Below are positions 16,706 to 25,428 of a DNA stretch of 64,000 nt, piece by piece. The stretch spans positions 3,490,001-3,554,000 of the forward strand of contig NZ_CP017704.1 of assembly GCF_002243645.1 (NCBI RefSeq), written 5' to 3'. Both the position numbers and the translations under genes were made by a program. Source of the DNA: Peribacillus simplex NBRC 15720 = DSM 1321 (GTDB lineage Bacteria > Bacillota > Bacilli > Bacillales > DSM-1321). Every line of letters begins with the position of its first letter. Position 1 is the first letter of the stretch. The notes beneath the pieces are model-generated. The model was not told the origin of the DNA. It was given only the letters and a program-made list of their open reading frames with translations, and did not search any database.

Positions 16706-17887
16706 TTAATAAGCTAGGCTGAATAGGGCTTTGATGTGTGTTAGATAGCGAACATTACTTGCTTCTTTCATCAATGTAGCCGGCAGACCTTTAAGGGACG
16801 TGTTATTGGCCCCAACGGTTGCCACCGCATCCTTACGGCCAAGGCTCGCAAGTGTACCTGAGTTTACAGGTGAAAATTCTTCAAGTTTCTTGCCTTCAAA
16901 GGCTGCATATAGGTTGTATCCAACAAGCTCGCCCATTTGCCAAGCATTTTGTGCAGTAGGAGCGTATGGACGTCCGCCTTCTGGAGGGAAAGCAACGGCG
17001 CTGTCCCCGACAACGAATACGTCATTATGGGATTTGGATTGCAAGAACTCATTAACGGTTGCTTTACCGCGATCCACTTCAAGGCCTGATTCGCCTACGA
17101 TAGGAAGAGCCGCAACTCCGCCTGTCCAAACAAGCGTATTGGCAGTTATCGTTTGTCCGTCTTTCAATTCGATTTGATTTCCTTTAACACCCGTTACAGG
17201 CAGACCTGTCAAGAATTCAACGCCGCGTGCTTCCAAGCTTGTCATCGCACGTTCGATTAAGTGATCAGGCAGGACCGGAAGAATTTTTGGACCAGCTTCA
17301 ACAAGCTTGATTTTCAAATCCTTGAAGTCCACTCCGAACTTTTTAGCGATTTTAGGGAAATGATCCACGATTTCACCGATTAACTCAACGCCCGTCAATC
17401 CGCCGCCGCCGATCACGATGGTTGCGTCCGCTTCATTATTGGTTTGTGCATATTCGCGGATGCGATCTTCGATATGTTTGTAAATCTTGTTTGCATCATT
17501 TACGGATTTCAAGACCATGCTGTTTTCCTCAAGTCCCGGAATGCCGAAGAATCCTGTTTGGCTTCCCAAAGCAACAACCAGGGCATCATAAGATAAAGTG
17601 GAACCATTGGCAAGTTTCACTTCTTTGTTATCGACTGAGAAAGACTCCACTTTGGAAATGATAAGGTCGATATCTTTTCCTTTGAAAAGCTTTTCCAAAG
17701 GAATGGAAACGGCTTGTTCAGAAATGGATCCGCCTGCAAGACGGTGTAATTCGGTGATGATTTGGTGCGTTGAAAATTGATTCACCACTGTAACCTGAAC
17801 TTCATCTTTATTGTAATATTCACGTACGGATAAGGCAGATAGTAATCCTGCGTAACCTGCACCTAAGATGATGATTTGTTTTGACAT
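16706..17887 (-). CDS. ndh: Type II NADH dehydrogenase (YjlD/Ndh)
   Basis: 393 residues, a peripheral flavoprotein passing electrons from NADH to menaquinone without pumping protons. The FAD-binding fold starts with ILGAGYAGLLSAL (3-15) and the NAD fold has IVIGGGGLTGVEL near residue 158; VFVVGDSAV near residue 290 is the second FAD contact. The C-terminus is the usual membrane-contact helix region. With yjlC directly upstream it forms the yjlC-ndh operon, which Rex controls in B. subtilis. Confidence 0.93.
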   Translation of the reverse strand: MSKQIIILGAGYAGLLSALSVREYYNKDEVQVTVVNQFSTHQIITELHRLAGGSISEQAVSIPLEKLFKGKDIDLIISKVESFSVDNKEVKLANGSTLSYDALVVALGSQTGFFGIPGLEENSMVLKSVNDANKIYKHIEDRIREYAQTNNEADATIVIGGGGLTGVELIGEIVDHFPKIAKKFGVDFKDLKIKLVEAGPKILPVLPDHLIERAMTSLEARGVEFLTGLPVTGVKGNQIELKDGQTITANTLVWTGGVAALPIVGESGLEVDRGKATVNEFLQSKSHNDVFVVGDSAVAFPPEGGRPYAPTAQNAWQMGELVGYNLYAAFEGKKLEEFSPVNSGTLASLGRKDAVATVGANNTSLKGLPATLMKEASNVRYLTHIKALFSLAY

Positions 17888-17926
17888 AGTTAATCCCCCG
17901 TCCTTACTGATTGAAAGTTTATCAAA

Positions 17927-18364
17927 TTATTTTTGGTTATTACGTTCTGAAGAGACCTCAAGAAAAGCTTGGGCGAAACGGAAAAGTTTTTGTGCTTGCG
18001 GATCTTTCATCATCCTTAACAGACCGAAAAGACCGATCACATCATTATTCACTTCAGCACGATCCTTAGCTTCGATGGCATTAGCCGCAAGCCCTTTTAC
18101 TGAATGTACTACAGGTGTCGCGATCTCCGAAATGGCGCTGACCGTATCATTTTTCAAAACATCATCAGTCGCAACCGATTGAGCGAAATCATAAGACTTT
18201 GTTAAAATATTCACTAATTCAGTCAGTTTTGGTAACTGCTCAACTAAAGTGTTCAATGATTCCTGAACCTCAGGCTTTAATAATTGGTCCAGTACATCTA
18301 ATTGTTTTTGGCGGGCATTAAGTTGTTCAGTTTGTGATTGGGTAATCGTTTCTGACATATCCAA
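17927..18364 (-). CDS. yjlC: YjlC family protein (DUF1641)
   Basis: 145 residues, mostly helical, with an N-terminal coiled-coil-like stretch (QTEQLNARQKQLDVLDQLL) and the DUF1641 core (PVVHSVKGLAANAIEAK). It stands 39 bp before ndh in the same order as B. subtilis yjlC-yjlD. Function unknown; operon membership suggests a link to NADH oxidation. AAAGGAGAA is well spaced from its ATG. Confidence 0.88.
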   Translation of the reverse strand: MDMSETITQSQTEQLNARQKQLDVLDQLLKPEVQESLNTLVEQLPKLTELVNILTKSYDFAQSVATDDVLKNDTVSAISEIATPVVHSVKGLAANAIEAKDRAEVNNDVIGLFGLLRMMKDPQAQKLFRFAQAFLEVSSERNNQK

Positions 18365-18407
18365 TTCTCCTTTGCATTAAGCATTTTGTTGATATAAATA
18401 GAAAAAC

Positions 18408-18425
18408 TTGTAAAATATTACACAA
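18408..18425 (-). promoter_or_regulatory. Putative Rex operator before yjlC-ndh
   Basis: TTGTAAAATATTACACAA has the TTGT...ACAA ends and AT-rich centre of Rex sites (TTGTGAAnnnnTTCACAA type). It stands 44 bp upstream of yjlC, the operon known to be Rex-controlled in Bacillus. The remaining 18426-18667 holds no gene I can see. Confidence 0.65.
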
Positions 18426-18681
18426 TGTGTGACAAGAAGAAATACTAACAAAAATGTAATAAAAGCTATCCTATAGTATATCCCTTTAGTTCCATGAAAA
18501 CAGCTGATTTTTTAAAAAAGATCCATAAAATAATCATTTCCTGCTTTTTCGAAGTACAAATTCCAAAGAGAGATACCATTTTTCCCCTAAATTGGACTTT
18601 AAGAGGTTGTCTATCATCGTCCCCCTATCATACATATTTCCATCTTGATTTGCCATCCTAAAATGATGGAGGTGAAAAAAT

Positions 18682-18852
18682 GTGACTGATTCAGAATCTA
18701 AACTTACAGAAGAGAATAATGATAAGAAGCTTCATAAACTGGTTGGCAGTATGGAGTATACTAAAGCGCAACTTTTGGAAGGTATGAATGGAATTTCTGA
18801 AGTTTACCTCAAAAACAGTGAGGAAGGCACATCGGAAACACCTGATAAATAA
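18682..18852 (+). CDS. Small hydrophilic protein, 56 residues
   Basis: GTG start with a perfect GGAGGTG site 7 bp upstream. The ATG two bases earlier is followed at once by a stop, so GTG is forced. The peptide is acidic and lysine-rich with a middle helix (KLHKLVGSMEYTKAQLLEGM). I do not recognise a family. The strong ribosome site and normal codons support expression. No terminator directly follows it. Confidence 0.6.
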   Translation: MTDSESKLTEENNDKKLHKLVGSMEYTKAQLLEGMNGISEVYLKNSEEGTSETPDK

Positions 18853-18893
18853 GATTGTTGTGTAAGCATAGCGAAACATTTATGTTTACTTAA

Positions 18894-19055
18894 AATATCA
18901 AAACCAACCGAAAACAATGGCTTGAGGAAAACATTCAAAGCGTTGAAGATAAATTCGCCAATGGCGAGCTGGATAGTCTGGATGTCATTCGACAGTATGG
19001 GTCATCATCGAATATGCAACGAATAAAGTCCTTCCAGAATCAACAAAACAGTTAG
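18894..19055 (+). pseudogene. Remnant of a small coding gene
   Basis: A 53-codon open frame directly after a TAA, lacking an early start codon and ribosome site. Text such as RKQWLEENIQSVEDKF and LDSLDVIRQYG looks like a genuine helical protein. I read it as a decayed gene of unknown family. Confidence 0.3.
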
Positions 19056-19099
19056 TGAATCCATGAAAACCCGTTCATTGGCTTATTGGAAGTGACGTG

Positions 19100-19131
19100 A
19101 AAAAGATTCCGAATTCATTCGGAACCTTTTT
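19100..19131. terminator. Bidirectional terminator
   Basis: AAAAAGATTCCGAAT pairs with ATTCGGAACCTTTTT with one mismatch. It ends the DJ-1 gene on the minus strand and any transcript from the left. Confidence 0.8.
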
Positions 19132-19144
19132 CATCAGCACATTT

Positions 19145-19729
19145 TTAATGGAAGCCCATCAATTCCCTCACATGTTTACAATTTTCTTTTGAAGTGAGCA
19201 TTTCCAAGAGCGTAAAGGCCACATCGAATGCTGTGGAAGGATTGTAGGATGTAATGATATTGTCCGTGATGACAATCGGTTCATTAACGACAATCGCACC
19301 AAAATCTTTTAGCTGCCCCTGTCTCTTACTGGTTGGATGGTTGTACGTAGTGGCCTTTCTTCCATCCAATATCCCGCTTTTTCCTAATGGGAGAGAACCT
19401 ACACAAATGGTTGCTATGATTTTGTTCTTGTTATGAAAATACTTGATCACATCAAGAAACCTCTGATCATAGGCATCCTCATAGAAACCGGCTTCTTCAA
19501 AACCTCCTGGAATGGCCAAAGCATCGAAGTCATCAAGGTTCACTTGATCGATAGTCAATTCGGGCTGCACGATGAAATTCCATGTGCATTTCAATTGTTC
19601 ATGAAGTCCCACCGTAACCAGATCAGTGGTACCATCACCCTCTAATTTATTCCAGCCCAATACATCCGTAAACACACTTGCTTCAACCGCTTCGAATCCA
19701 TTGGATAGCAGCATCAATACTTTTTTCAT
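19145..19729 (-). CDS. DJ-1/PfpI family protein
   Basis: 194 residues, class I glutamine-amidotransferase-like fold. The nucleophile elbow is ATICVGSLPLGKSG near residue 105-118, with the reactive Cys, and an N-terminal MLLSNGFEAVEA strand-helix carries the conserved Glu. Members include glyoxalase/deglycase-like and stress proteins. It is divergent from an Lrp-type regulator, which may control it. Confidence 0.88.
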   Translation of the reverse strand: MKKVLMLLSNGFEAVEASVFTDVLGWNKLEGDGTTDLVTVGLHEQLKCTWNFIVQPELTIDQVNLDDFDALAIPGGFEEAGFYEDAYDQRFLDVIKYFHNKNKIIATICVGSLPLGKSGILDGRKATTYNHPTSKRQGQLKDFGAIVVNEPIVITDNIITSYNPSTAFDVAFTLLEMLTSKENCKHVRELMGFH

Positions 19730-19879
19730 AGCAGCATCCCCCTTATTTATATTTGTATTTATTATATAAAATTGAAATTGCCTAATACATACGATAAATT
19801 ATGTAATCATCTCGCTTCTGTTTATTTTATAATGTATTTAATGGATTTTTATTAATAATAAAAAGTGGGAGTGATTGAA

Positions 19880-20311
19880 ATGGATCGAACGGACAAAAAG
19901 ATACTTTCCTTGCTGGAGAATAATGGGCGCATGTCCATGAAAGAACTGGCACATGAAGTTTCCTTAACGGCTCCAGCAACGAAAGAACGTGTGAATAAAT
20001 TAGAGGAAAGCGGAGTGATAAAAGGATATAAAACCGAAATATCACTTGAAAAACTTGATAGGAGCATAACGGCATTCATATTATTCGAAACGGATAGATG
20101 CAAAGACTTTTATCAATTTAGCTTGAACCATCCGGAAGTACTGGAATGCCACCGGTTAGCCGGTCAATACAGTTATTTGATTAAAATTAGTACATTTTCC
20201 ATGGAAACGCTGGAGGACTTCGTTGATGAAGCCATTAAATATGGGAAATCGTCCACCCACCTGATATTTTCTTCTGCATCGAAAAATGTTTTTTCAGGCG
20301 AGAAGATGTAA
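19880..20311 (+). CDS. Lrp/AsnC family transcriptional regulator
   Basis: 143 residues: N-terminal HTH (1-55, MDRTDKKILSLLENNGRMS then LTAPATKERV) and a C-terminal RAM ligand domain (65-135, with HRLAGQYSYLIKI). ATG 19880 is preceded by GGGAGTGAT at 8 bp; the frame-open GTG at 19865 is too close to that site. It is divergent from the DJ-1 gene and is its most likely regulator. Confidence 0.9.
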   Translation: MDRTDKKILSLLENNGRMSMKELAHEVSLTAPATKERVNKLEESGVIKGYKTEISLEKLDRSITAFILFETDRCKDFYQFSLNHPEVLECHRLAGQYSYLIKISTFSMETLEDFVDEAIKYGKSSTHLIFSSASKNVFSGEKM

Positions 20312-20430
20312 CCGGTTTTTACCCATTTACATCTTTAATATGAGCAATCAGCAGGAAAAAACTTCACCTATATAGAAAGTAATTAGTAACAAAAATCACA
20401 GTTGGAAGTTCAAAAAGGGAGTGGAGAAGG

Positions 20431-21258
20431 GTGAGTTTTGTTTATGAGGAAGAAAAAATAATGGAATTCCTTTTGCAGAATAAAAGTGAATTTGAAGAAT
20501 ATCTTTTATCAGAAGCTGTCAATGTCAGGGATAAAATCGAAGAAATTCTGCTGATTGGAAATGTCGACCTTTTGAATAATGCACATAAGCTCATCCGATA
20601 TATAGTGGAACAGAATGAAACGGATATGATTACCTTTGCCGAACAAGAGGGAGTTACATGGGCCACCCACTCCTTGACGCTTTCATTCAAGCTGGAATGG
20701 ATTCAGGCCCTCCGCAGAACTCTTTGGACCTTTCTTTATAAGTTCGAAAGTGCAAAAGTAGTGTTTAGTGAATCCAAGACCTTTTTTGAATTAGAGAAAA
20801 AAGTGAATGAAAAGGTTGATGTATTTCTTAAATCCTTTTTCGTCAGTTACTCCGATTACAAAGATAAATTGATCCTGGCTCAGCAAAACTTGGTGGAAAA
20901 TCTATCCGTCCCAATCATTCCAGTCAATTCCACCACCTGTGTCCTTCCGTTAATTGGGACAATCGATTATTCACGAATACGGATAATTGAGGAAAAAGTA
21001 TTGATGGAGATAGGGAAGCTGCGGATACAGACCTTGATCTTGGATTTATCCGGTATCATTGAAATGGAAGTTGAAATGATCAATGATTTAATGAAAATCC
21101 TCGATGGAACGGCAATGATGGGGTGTAAAGCTGTTGTGACTGGATTACGCCCTGAAGTTGTTACGAAAATGATCCGTTCAGGGGTTCAGGTAGATAATAA
21201 AGCAGAAACAAAAGGGACGCTGCAGCAGGCCTTGAAGGACTATCTTGTAATCACCTAA
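20431..21258 (+). CDS. RsbR-type stressosome protein with STAS domain
   Basis: 275 residues. An N-terminal non-heme-globin-like helical sensor (about 1-145) is followed by a linker helix and a STAS domain (about 160-270, from TCVLPLIGTIDYSR to the end), as in B. subtilis RsbR paralogues that gate the sigma-B cascade. The first phosphorylation site (Asp-Thr in RsbRA) is replaced by Glu-Val in IIEMEVEMIND. The second threonine is kept (AVVTGLRPEV). This resembles the RsbRD branch. GTG start after GGGAGTGGAGAAGG. Confidence 0.85.
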   Translation: MSFVYEEEKIMEFLLQNKSEFEEYLLSEAVNVRDKIEEILLIGNVDLLNNAHKLIRYIVEQNETDMITFAEQEGVTWATHSLTLSFKLEWIQALRRTLWTFLYKFESAKVVFSESKTFFELEKKVNEKVDVFLKSFFVSYSDYKDKLILAQQNLVENLSVPIIPVNSTTCVLPLIGTIDYSRIRIIEEKVLMEIGKLRIQTLILDLSGIIEMEVEMINDLMKILDGTAMMGCKAVVTGLRPEVVTKMIRSGVQVDNKAETKGTLQQALKDYLVIT

Positions 21259-21269
21259 ATCGTGAAGTG

Positions 21270-21299
21270 GGAGTCGCTATGTTTTGGTGACTTTTTTTT
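21270..21299 (+). terminator. Probable terminator of the RsbR-like gene
   Basis: A short stem AGTCGC / GTGACT with one G-U pair, followed by TTTTTTTT. Confidence 0.55.
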
Positions 21300-21398
21300 G
21301 TGGGTAATTTGGGATATTAAGGGAATTTATTTGTTGTTTTTTTCGACTCGAATAAGTAAATGGAATGGGGAACGGATGCTCCGAACAAACCAAATCTA

Positions 21399-21529
21399 GG
21401 TTCCAGTTGATTTCAGAAATCCGCTCCCTTTCCGCCGACTGTCTGCCAAGCCTCATCAAAGCAAGCGTCTGTGGGGTCTCGACTAGCCAGTTATTCGGCA
21501 GGAGTGTCGCAAATTTCTTAAATGGAACC
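21399..21529 (-). repeat. Dispersed intergenic repeat, copy A
   Basis: Read on the minus strand it is nearly identical over about 115 bp to 45536-45652 (plus strand). Both share GCGACACTCCTGCCGAA, GAGACCCCACAG and GGCAGACAGTCGGCGGAAA. Its ends are inverted (GGTTCCA / TGGAACC). It belongs to the palindromic CCTGC..GGAAA class common between Bacillaceae genes. It encodes no protein. Confidence 0.85.
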
Positions 21530-21549
21530 CTCCAAAGAAGGTTTTCGTT

Positions 21550-22074
21550 TCACTTCAGCAAGGAATAGACATATGTATCATGAGGGATGCCGTTTTGGTA
21601 AATATAACTCCTTAATATTCCTTCCTGGATGAAGCCCAGCTTAAGCAACAGCTCACTTGATGGACTGTTTTCCAGAAAAACGACCGCGCCAATGCGGGTT
21701 AAATCAAGGTCGTTGAAACCGTAAGCGATAATTTCTCTAAGAGCTTCTGACGCATATCCTTTCCGCCAATGTGCAGGATGGATTTCATATCCGATTTCCG
21801 CCCGTCTGTATTTGGGACTGTGGGCATGAAAGCCGATAGTGCCAATTAATTCTTGCGTATCTTTTCTTTCAATTCCCCATCGAACCGCCCGTTTTTCAAG
21901 ATAGTTTTTCGCAAAGGATGCTACAATATCATTCGCCTGTTCGATATTTTCCAATGAATCCTGCCCATAAAAGCGGGTGACTTCATCTTTTGATAAACAT
22001 TGGAATAGAGCTTCCGCATCACTTTCACGAATTTCCCGTAATCGTAACCTTTCCGTGTTCAATACAGGAAACAT
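21550..22074 (-). CDS. GNAT family N-acetyltransferase (RimJ/RimL type)
   Basis: 174 residues. It begins with the typical ETERLRLREI-like stretch (NTERLRLREIRESD), then GTIGFH, and the acetyl-CoA loop HWRKGYASEAL near residue 110, ending with LGFIQEGILRSYIYQNG. RimJ/RimL-type enzymes acetylate protein N-termini or antibiotics; the target here is unknown. It has GGAGG upstream of the ATG. The dispersed repeat lies just past its 3' end. Confidence 0.9.
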   Translation of the reverse strand: MFPVLNTERLRLREIRESDAEALFQCLSKDEVTRFYGQDSLENIEQANDIVASFAKNYLEKRAVRWGIERKDTQELIGTIGFHAHSPKYRRAEIGYEIHPAHWRKGYASEALREIIAYGFNDLDLTRIGAVVFLENSPSSELLLKLGFIQEGILRSYIYQNGIPHDTYVYSLLK

Positions 22075-22232
22075 AGTATTCCCTCCTCATATATCAGTTT
22101 TATATCTATTCGGTCTCCACGAGATTTTTCCTTTATTTTGAAGTGCCTATTTTGCCGGTATTTTCGGGAGTAATCGGACAAGCTAACATTAGCAGGCATT
22201 AAACATTTATTGAATTTAAGGGGAGATAGATC

Positions 22233-22379
22233 ATGGGAAAAAAACATCGTAACCGTACCGGTTCACCGAAAAAGAATAACCATATTCCGAAAGCGGACAT
22301 CATTGCAGAACATGAAGCACACGGTAAGGAATTTTCTGCAAATAAACGAAAGAACGGTCCTGGTTCCAATTCAGATTGA
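22233..22379 (+). CDS. Small basic protein, 48 residues
   Basis: The ATG follows GGGGAG by 7 bp. The peptide is very basic with Lys/Arg/Asn-rich ends (GKKHRNRTGSPKKNN and KRKNGPGSN) and a short acidic helix between (KADIIAEHEAHGKEF). Composition recalls small Bacillus spore-core or nucleic-acid-associated proteins, but I cannot name a family. A strong terminator follows 12 bp after the stop, marking it as its own transcription unit. Confidence 0.65.
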   Translation: MGKKHRNRTGSPKKNNHIPKADIIAEHEAHGKEFSANKRKNGPGSNSD

Positions 22380-22390
22380 GTAATCTTAGT

Positions 22391-22424
22391 GACCGCTCTT
22401 GCCTTTAAAGGGCAGGGCGGTTAT
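22391..22424 (+). terminator. Terminator of the small basic protein gene
   Basis: GACCGCTCTTGCC pairs with GGGCAGGGCGGTT, followed by ATTTGTGTTT. It shows that the quinone reductase frame open from 22389 is not translated from there. Confidence 0.8.
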
Positions 22425-22493
22425 TTGTGTTTCTTGCCATCAAACGGTTCATCCTATATCTTAAAGAATGAAGAAGCATTGAAGGGAGTTAGG

Positions 22494-23462
22494 ATGATGA
22501 AAGCACTTGTCTTTGATAATTTTGGCGGACCGGAAGTCCTGTCTGTAAGGGAAATTGCAGAACCTGAACATTCAAAATCAGCCGTGATCGTTCGAATGAA
22601 AGCGATCGGCTTGAATTTTGCTGATATATATAGAAGGAAAGGGAATTATCATTTGGTGGGTGATCCCCCATTCATTTTAGGTTATGAAGGGGCCGGTGTC
22701 ATCGAATATGTCGGGGAAGATGTCTATCATGTGAAAGCCGGTGATCGTGTCGGGTTCGCTGATGTTCCCCATGCCAATGCGGAGCTGGTTTCTGTTCCAG
22801 CTGATAAACTGTTACCTCTGCCTGAGGGCATTTCCTTTGAAACGGCCGCAACCGTTTTACTTCAAGGATTGACTGCCCAATATTTAACTCATGACAGCCA
22901 TTCAGTTACAGAAGGGGAAACCATTCTGGTCCATGCCGCTGCAGGTGGAGTCGGTCAATTAATGACACAGATGATCAGGATGAAGGGCGGTCAGGTCATT
23001 GGCTTGACCTCATCAAATGATAAAGCGGCTGTTGCCAAACAAATGGGTGCGGATCATGTTTTCCTTTACGGATCTGACTGGGTGGATTCCATTAAGGATG
23101 TAACCGGCGGTAAAGGCGTTGATGTCGTTTATGAATCAGTGGGCCAAACCTTGATGGATAGTTTCGAGGCGACCAAGACTGGAGGGACTGTGGTGTTTTT
23201 TGGTATGGCAGGCGGTGATCCAGAGAAAATCGACCCTAGAATGTTAATGGATACATCCAAGGCATTAATAGGTGGAGACCTTTGGAACGTCCTGACTACC
23301 CATGAAGAACGGACAAGAAGAACAGCAGAGCTGTTCCAATGGATTCTGTCAGGGAAAATCCTCATCAAGGAACCGACTCTTTTTTCGTTGGAAAATGGGG
23401 CGGATGCACATAGACTTCTTGAAGGCCGGGAAAGTTCGGGGAAAATATTATTAATACCATAA
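22494..23462 (+). CDS. NADPH:quinone reductase, zeta-crystallin family
   Basis: 322 residues, medium-chain dehydrogenase without the zinc ligands. GroES-like N-terminal half (LNFADIYRRKGNY, then GYEGAGVI), then the nucleotide fold with VHAAAGGVGQLMTQ near residue 147. It reduces quinones by one electron or acts on enones. Start 22494 (or 22497) follows AAGGGAG; the longer open frame runs back through a terminator and is rejected. It appears monocistronic. Confidence 0.9.
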   Translation: MMKALVFDNFGGPEVLSVREIAEPEHSKSAVIVRMKAIGLNFADIYRRKGNYHLVGDPPFILGYEGAGVIEYVGEDVYHVKAGDRVGFADVPHANAELVSVPADKLLPLPEGISFETAATVLLQGLTAQYLTHDSHSVTEGETILVHAAAGGVGQLMTQMIRMKGGQVIGLTSSNDKAAVAKQMGADHVFLYGSDWVDSIKDVTGGKGVDVVYESVGQTLMDSFEATKTGGTVVFFGMAGGDPEKIDPRMLMDTSKALIGGDLWNVLTTHEERTRRTAELFQWILSGKILIKEPTLFSLENGADAHRLLEGRESSGKILLIP

Positions 23463-23791
23463 CGAGTCATGTGGGCTTTCCATTTTAAATGGGGGCCCAT
23501 TTCCTTTACCCGAATAGTGGCCTGCCGCATTCAACACCTTATTCATATTGATGATCAGAACCTTTTTTAGTTCCTTTATATAGACCCTTTCTAAGACCCT
23601 TAGAATAACTCCATAATAAATGCCTTTGCCCTTACAGGGGTTATGGCCTGCCGTCAAAACAACATGCTGCCCAAGTTCCCTTATTCACAAGATCCATATT
23701 CAATACACGAATTCAGAGGAGAAATCCACAGTGGGCCAATCACCAAACCACAATCGTCATTCTGCAATTCACAGTCGGCTTTCGTTACAAG
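23463..23791. other. Intergenic, no gene seen
   Basis: It starts with an imperfect GC-rich hairpin (about 23468-23504, GGGC / GCCC with an ATTT/AAAT part), likely the terminator of the quinone reductase. The rest is non-coding as far as I can see. Confidence 0.5.
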
Positions 23792-23820
23792 CAAAAAAAA
23801 GAGAACGGATCCGCTCTCTT
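23792..23820 (-). terminator. Terminator of the 462-residue unknown gene
   Basis: On the minus strand AGAGAGCGGATCCGTTCTCT forms a hairpin and is followed by TTTTTTTGC. Confidence 0.75.
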
Positions 23821-23853
23821 CGAAAACATATGACATATTAAAAGGCTGTGAAT

Positions 23854-25242
23854 TTAAGATGAAATGGAGAGAACATCAAGACGCTCCTTTTGGATCGCGA
23901 AATAGGATTGGAGGGTTTCTTTCTTCTTTGTGAGAGGGAAGTTCCGGACAGACGGAGCGACTGCATGATTGCCGAATTTAAGTAGCAAGGTCAACAGCCT
24001 GTCCAACTGGCCATATGTATCGTTTCTAATGCGCGCCATATACTCGGCAGCGATCTGCTTATCATCGGTACTTTTCCTTTTTCCTTCTGCCCCAGATTCT
24101 TCGGTCACAGTCTTTACACGGGAAATGAGCCATGTTTCGCACCAGTCGTTCAGCACATGGCGGATGAAGTCCGCTTGATGGTACTTATGGAGAATAGGCT
24201 CGATATGTTCAGCCATTTCTAAATCATTCACTTCCCGGCAGAGAGCTTTCTCGGAAATGTTTCTATGAAAATGAGCGCGTTCAAGCAGGCTTTTGATGGA
24301 TTCTGCCTGGTGGGCATACTTGACCATCTGTTCCAATGTCTCGTTGTACATGATCTTGCTTAAATAAGCAGAGGCTTGTTTTGGGGCAAGAAGTAACTGC
24401 TTATTGGCAGGAAGTGCCTGGCCAAATTTCTTAAGAGAATGAGAATAGACGAAACGGGCTAACTTCTGCAGTTCCTTTTGGATATCATTGGAGGTGTTTG
24501 TCGCTTCTTGCAGAAATGAACGGAAAATATATTTGCCGACCCGTTCCAATTCCCTGCATACTGAATCATTGATATGCCCAAGGTAGCCAGAGTTAAAAAT
24601 CGTTCTCCGCAACAATGTCCGTTCCGCCCTATTTTCCTTATACTGCTCCAAGACGCCTTCGGTAAAGGTGAATACCAGAACTTCTTTCTTTGAAAAAGCC
24701 CTGCTCGCAAAAGAAATCGTCACTAAATGGCTTAAAGCGTCATGGATTGCATCGACTGCATCTAATAAGCGCTGCCTTGTGAATAGCGAGCTGGAATCAG
24801 GAACGATTTCATTATAATCAAATAGTACTTCTTCAGATTTCAAAACAGACATTCGGAAAGCACCCATAAGCAGCAGCCGTTTTCCATGAATCTTTAAGGT
24901 TTTGAAAGCATCGCTATAAAAGAAACGGTATTTCTTGCAATAACGGTCCGTCTTCCTGTTATAGCCAAGATTACTTGCAGGACCAAGGTTAAACTTATAA
25001 AAAATATCTTCACCTTGATGAACAGGCACAAACACTTTTTTTAGTGATCCTTGTGGTGCGGTGAATTTATTGATGATCTGCCTTAAATACTTTTCTGTCG
25101 TTCCGACTCCTCGGGCCATCATATGAAGCGGGCTCTGGATGACCCCGTCCCAATCACTGTGGAGCAAGGCATACAAACACGTATCGAATTCAGTGGAAGA
25201 TACATTCCTTAATAGGTATTGGTAAGTTTCTTCATATATCAT
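23854..25242 (-). CDS. Uncharacterised 462-residue protein, possibly with a winged-helix N-terminus
   Basis: I do not recognise a family. The first 65 residues (FDTCLYALLHSDWDG...GVGTTEKYLRQIINKF) have the spacing of a winged-helix domain, and the next 100 (LKIHGKRLLLMGAFRMSV) resemble in style the N-terminal part of plasmid replication initiators. The rest is long charged helices with several conserved-looking aromatic and Arg residues. There is no membrane segment or signal. It is divergent from the 600-residue membrane protein with a 186-bp gap. A DNA-binding role is a guess. Confidence 0.6.
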   Translation of the reverse strand: MIYEETYQYLLRNVSSTEFDTCLYALLHSDWDGVIQSPLHMMARGVGTTEKYLRQIINKFTAPQGSLKKVFVPVHQGEDIFYKFNLGPASNLGYNRKTDRYCKKYRFFYSDAFKTLKIHGKRLLLMGAFRMSVLKSEEVLFDYNEIVPDSSSLFTRQRLLDAVDAIHDALSHLVTISFASRAFSKKEVLVFTFTEGVLEQYKENRAERTLLRRTIFNSGYLGHINDSVCRELERVGKYIFRSFLQEATNTSNDIQKELQKLARFVYSHSLKKFGQALPANKQLLLAPKQASAYLSKIMYNETLEQMVKYAHQAESIKSLLERAHFHRNISEKALCREVNDLEMAEHIEPILHKYHQADFIRHVLNDWCETWLISRVKTVTEESGAEGKRKSTDDKQIAAEYMARIRNDTYGQLDRLLTLLLKFGNHAVAPSVRNFPLTKKKETLQSYFAIQKERLDVLSISS

Positions 25243-25428
25243 AAGGCATCCATCCTTTTCTAGAGTCTATATAAACATTAAATCGGTAAAAGTAGCATCA
25301 TTGGAGTAAATAGTTTTGGAAGTTTTTTGACGTTATTTCGATATATTTAAAAAATAGTAAATTAGTTGTACAAAAGTGATAAAATGGGTAAATGGGAACA
25401 TACATGACAAGGAGAGATTTTTAAAACC

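Noticed and set aside
22389..22493. N-terminal extension of the quinone reductase
   Set aside because: The extension reads through a strong terminator hairpin, while the ribosome site and family start support 22494.
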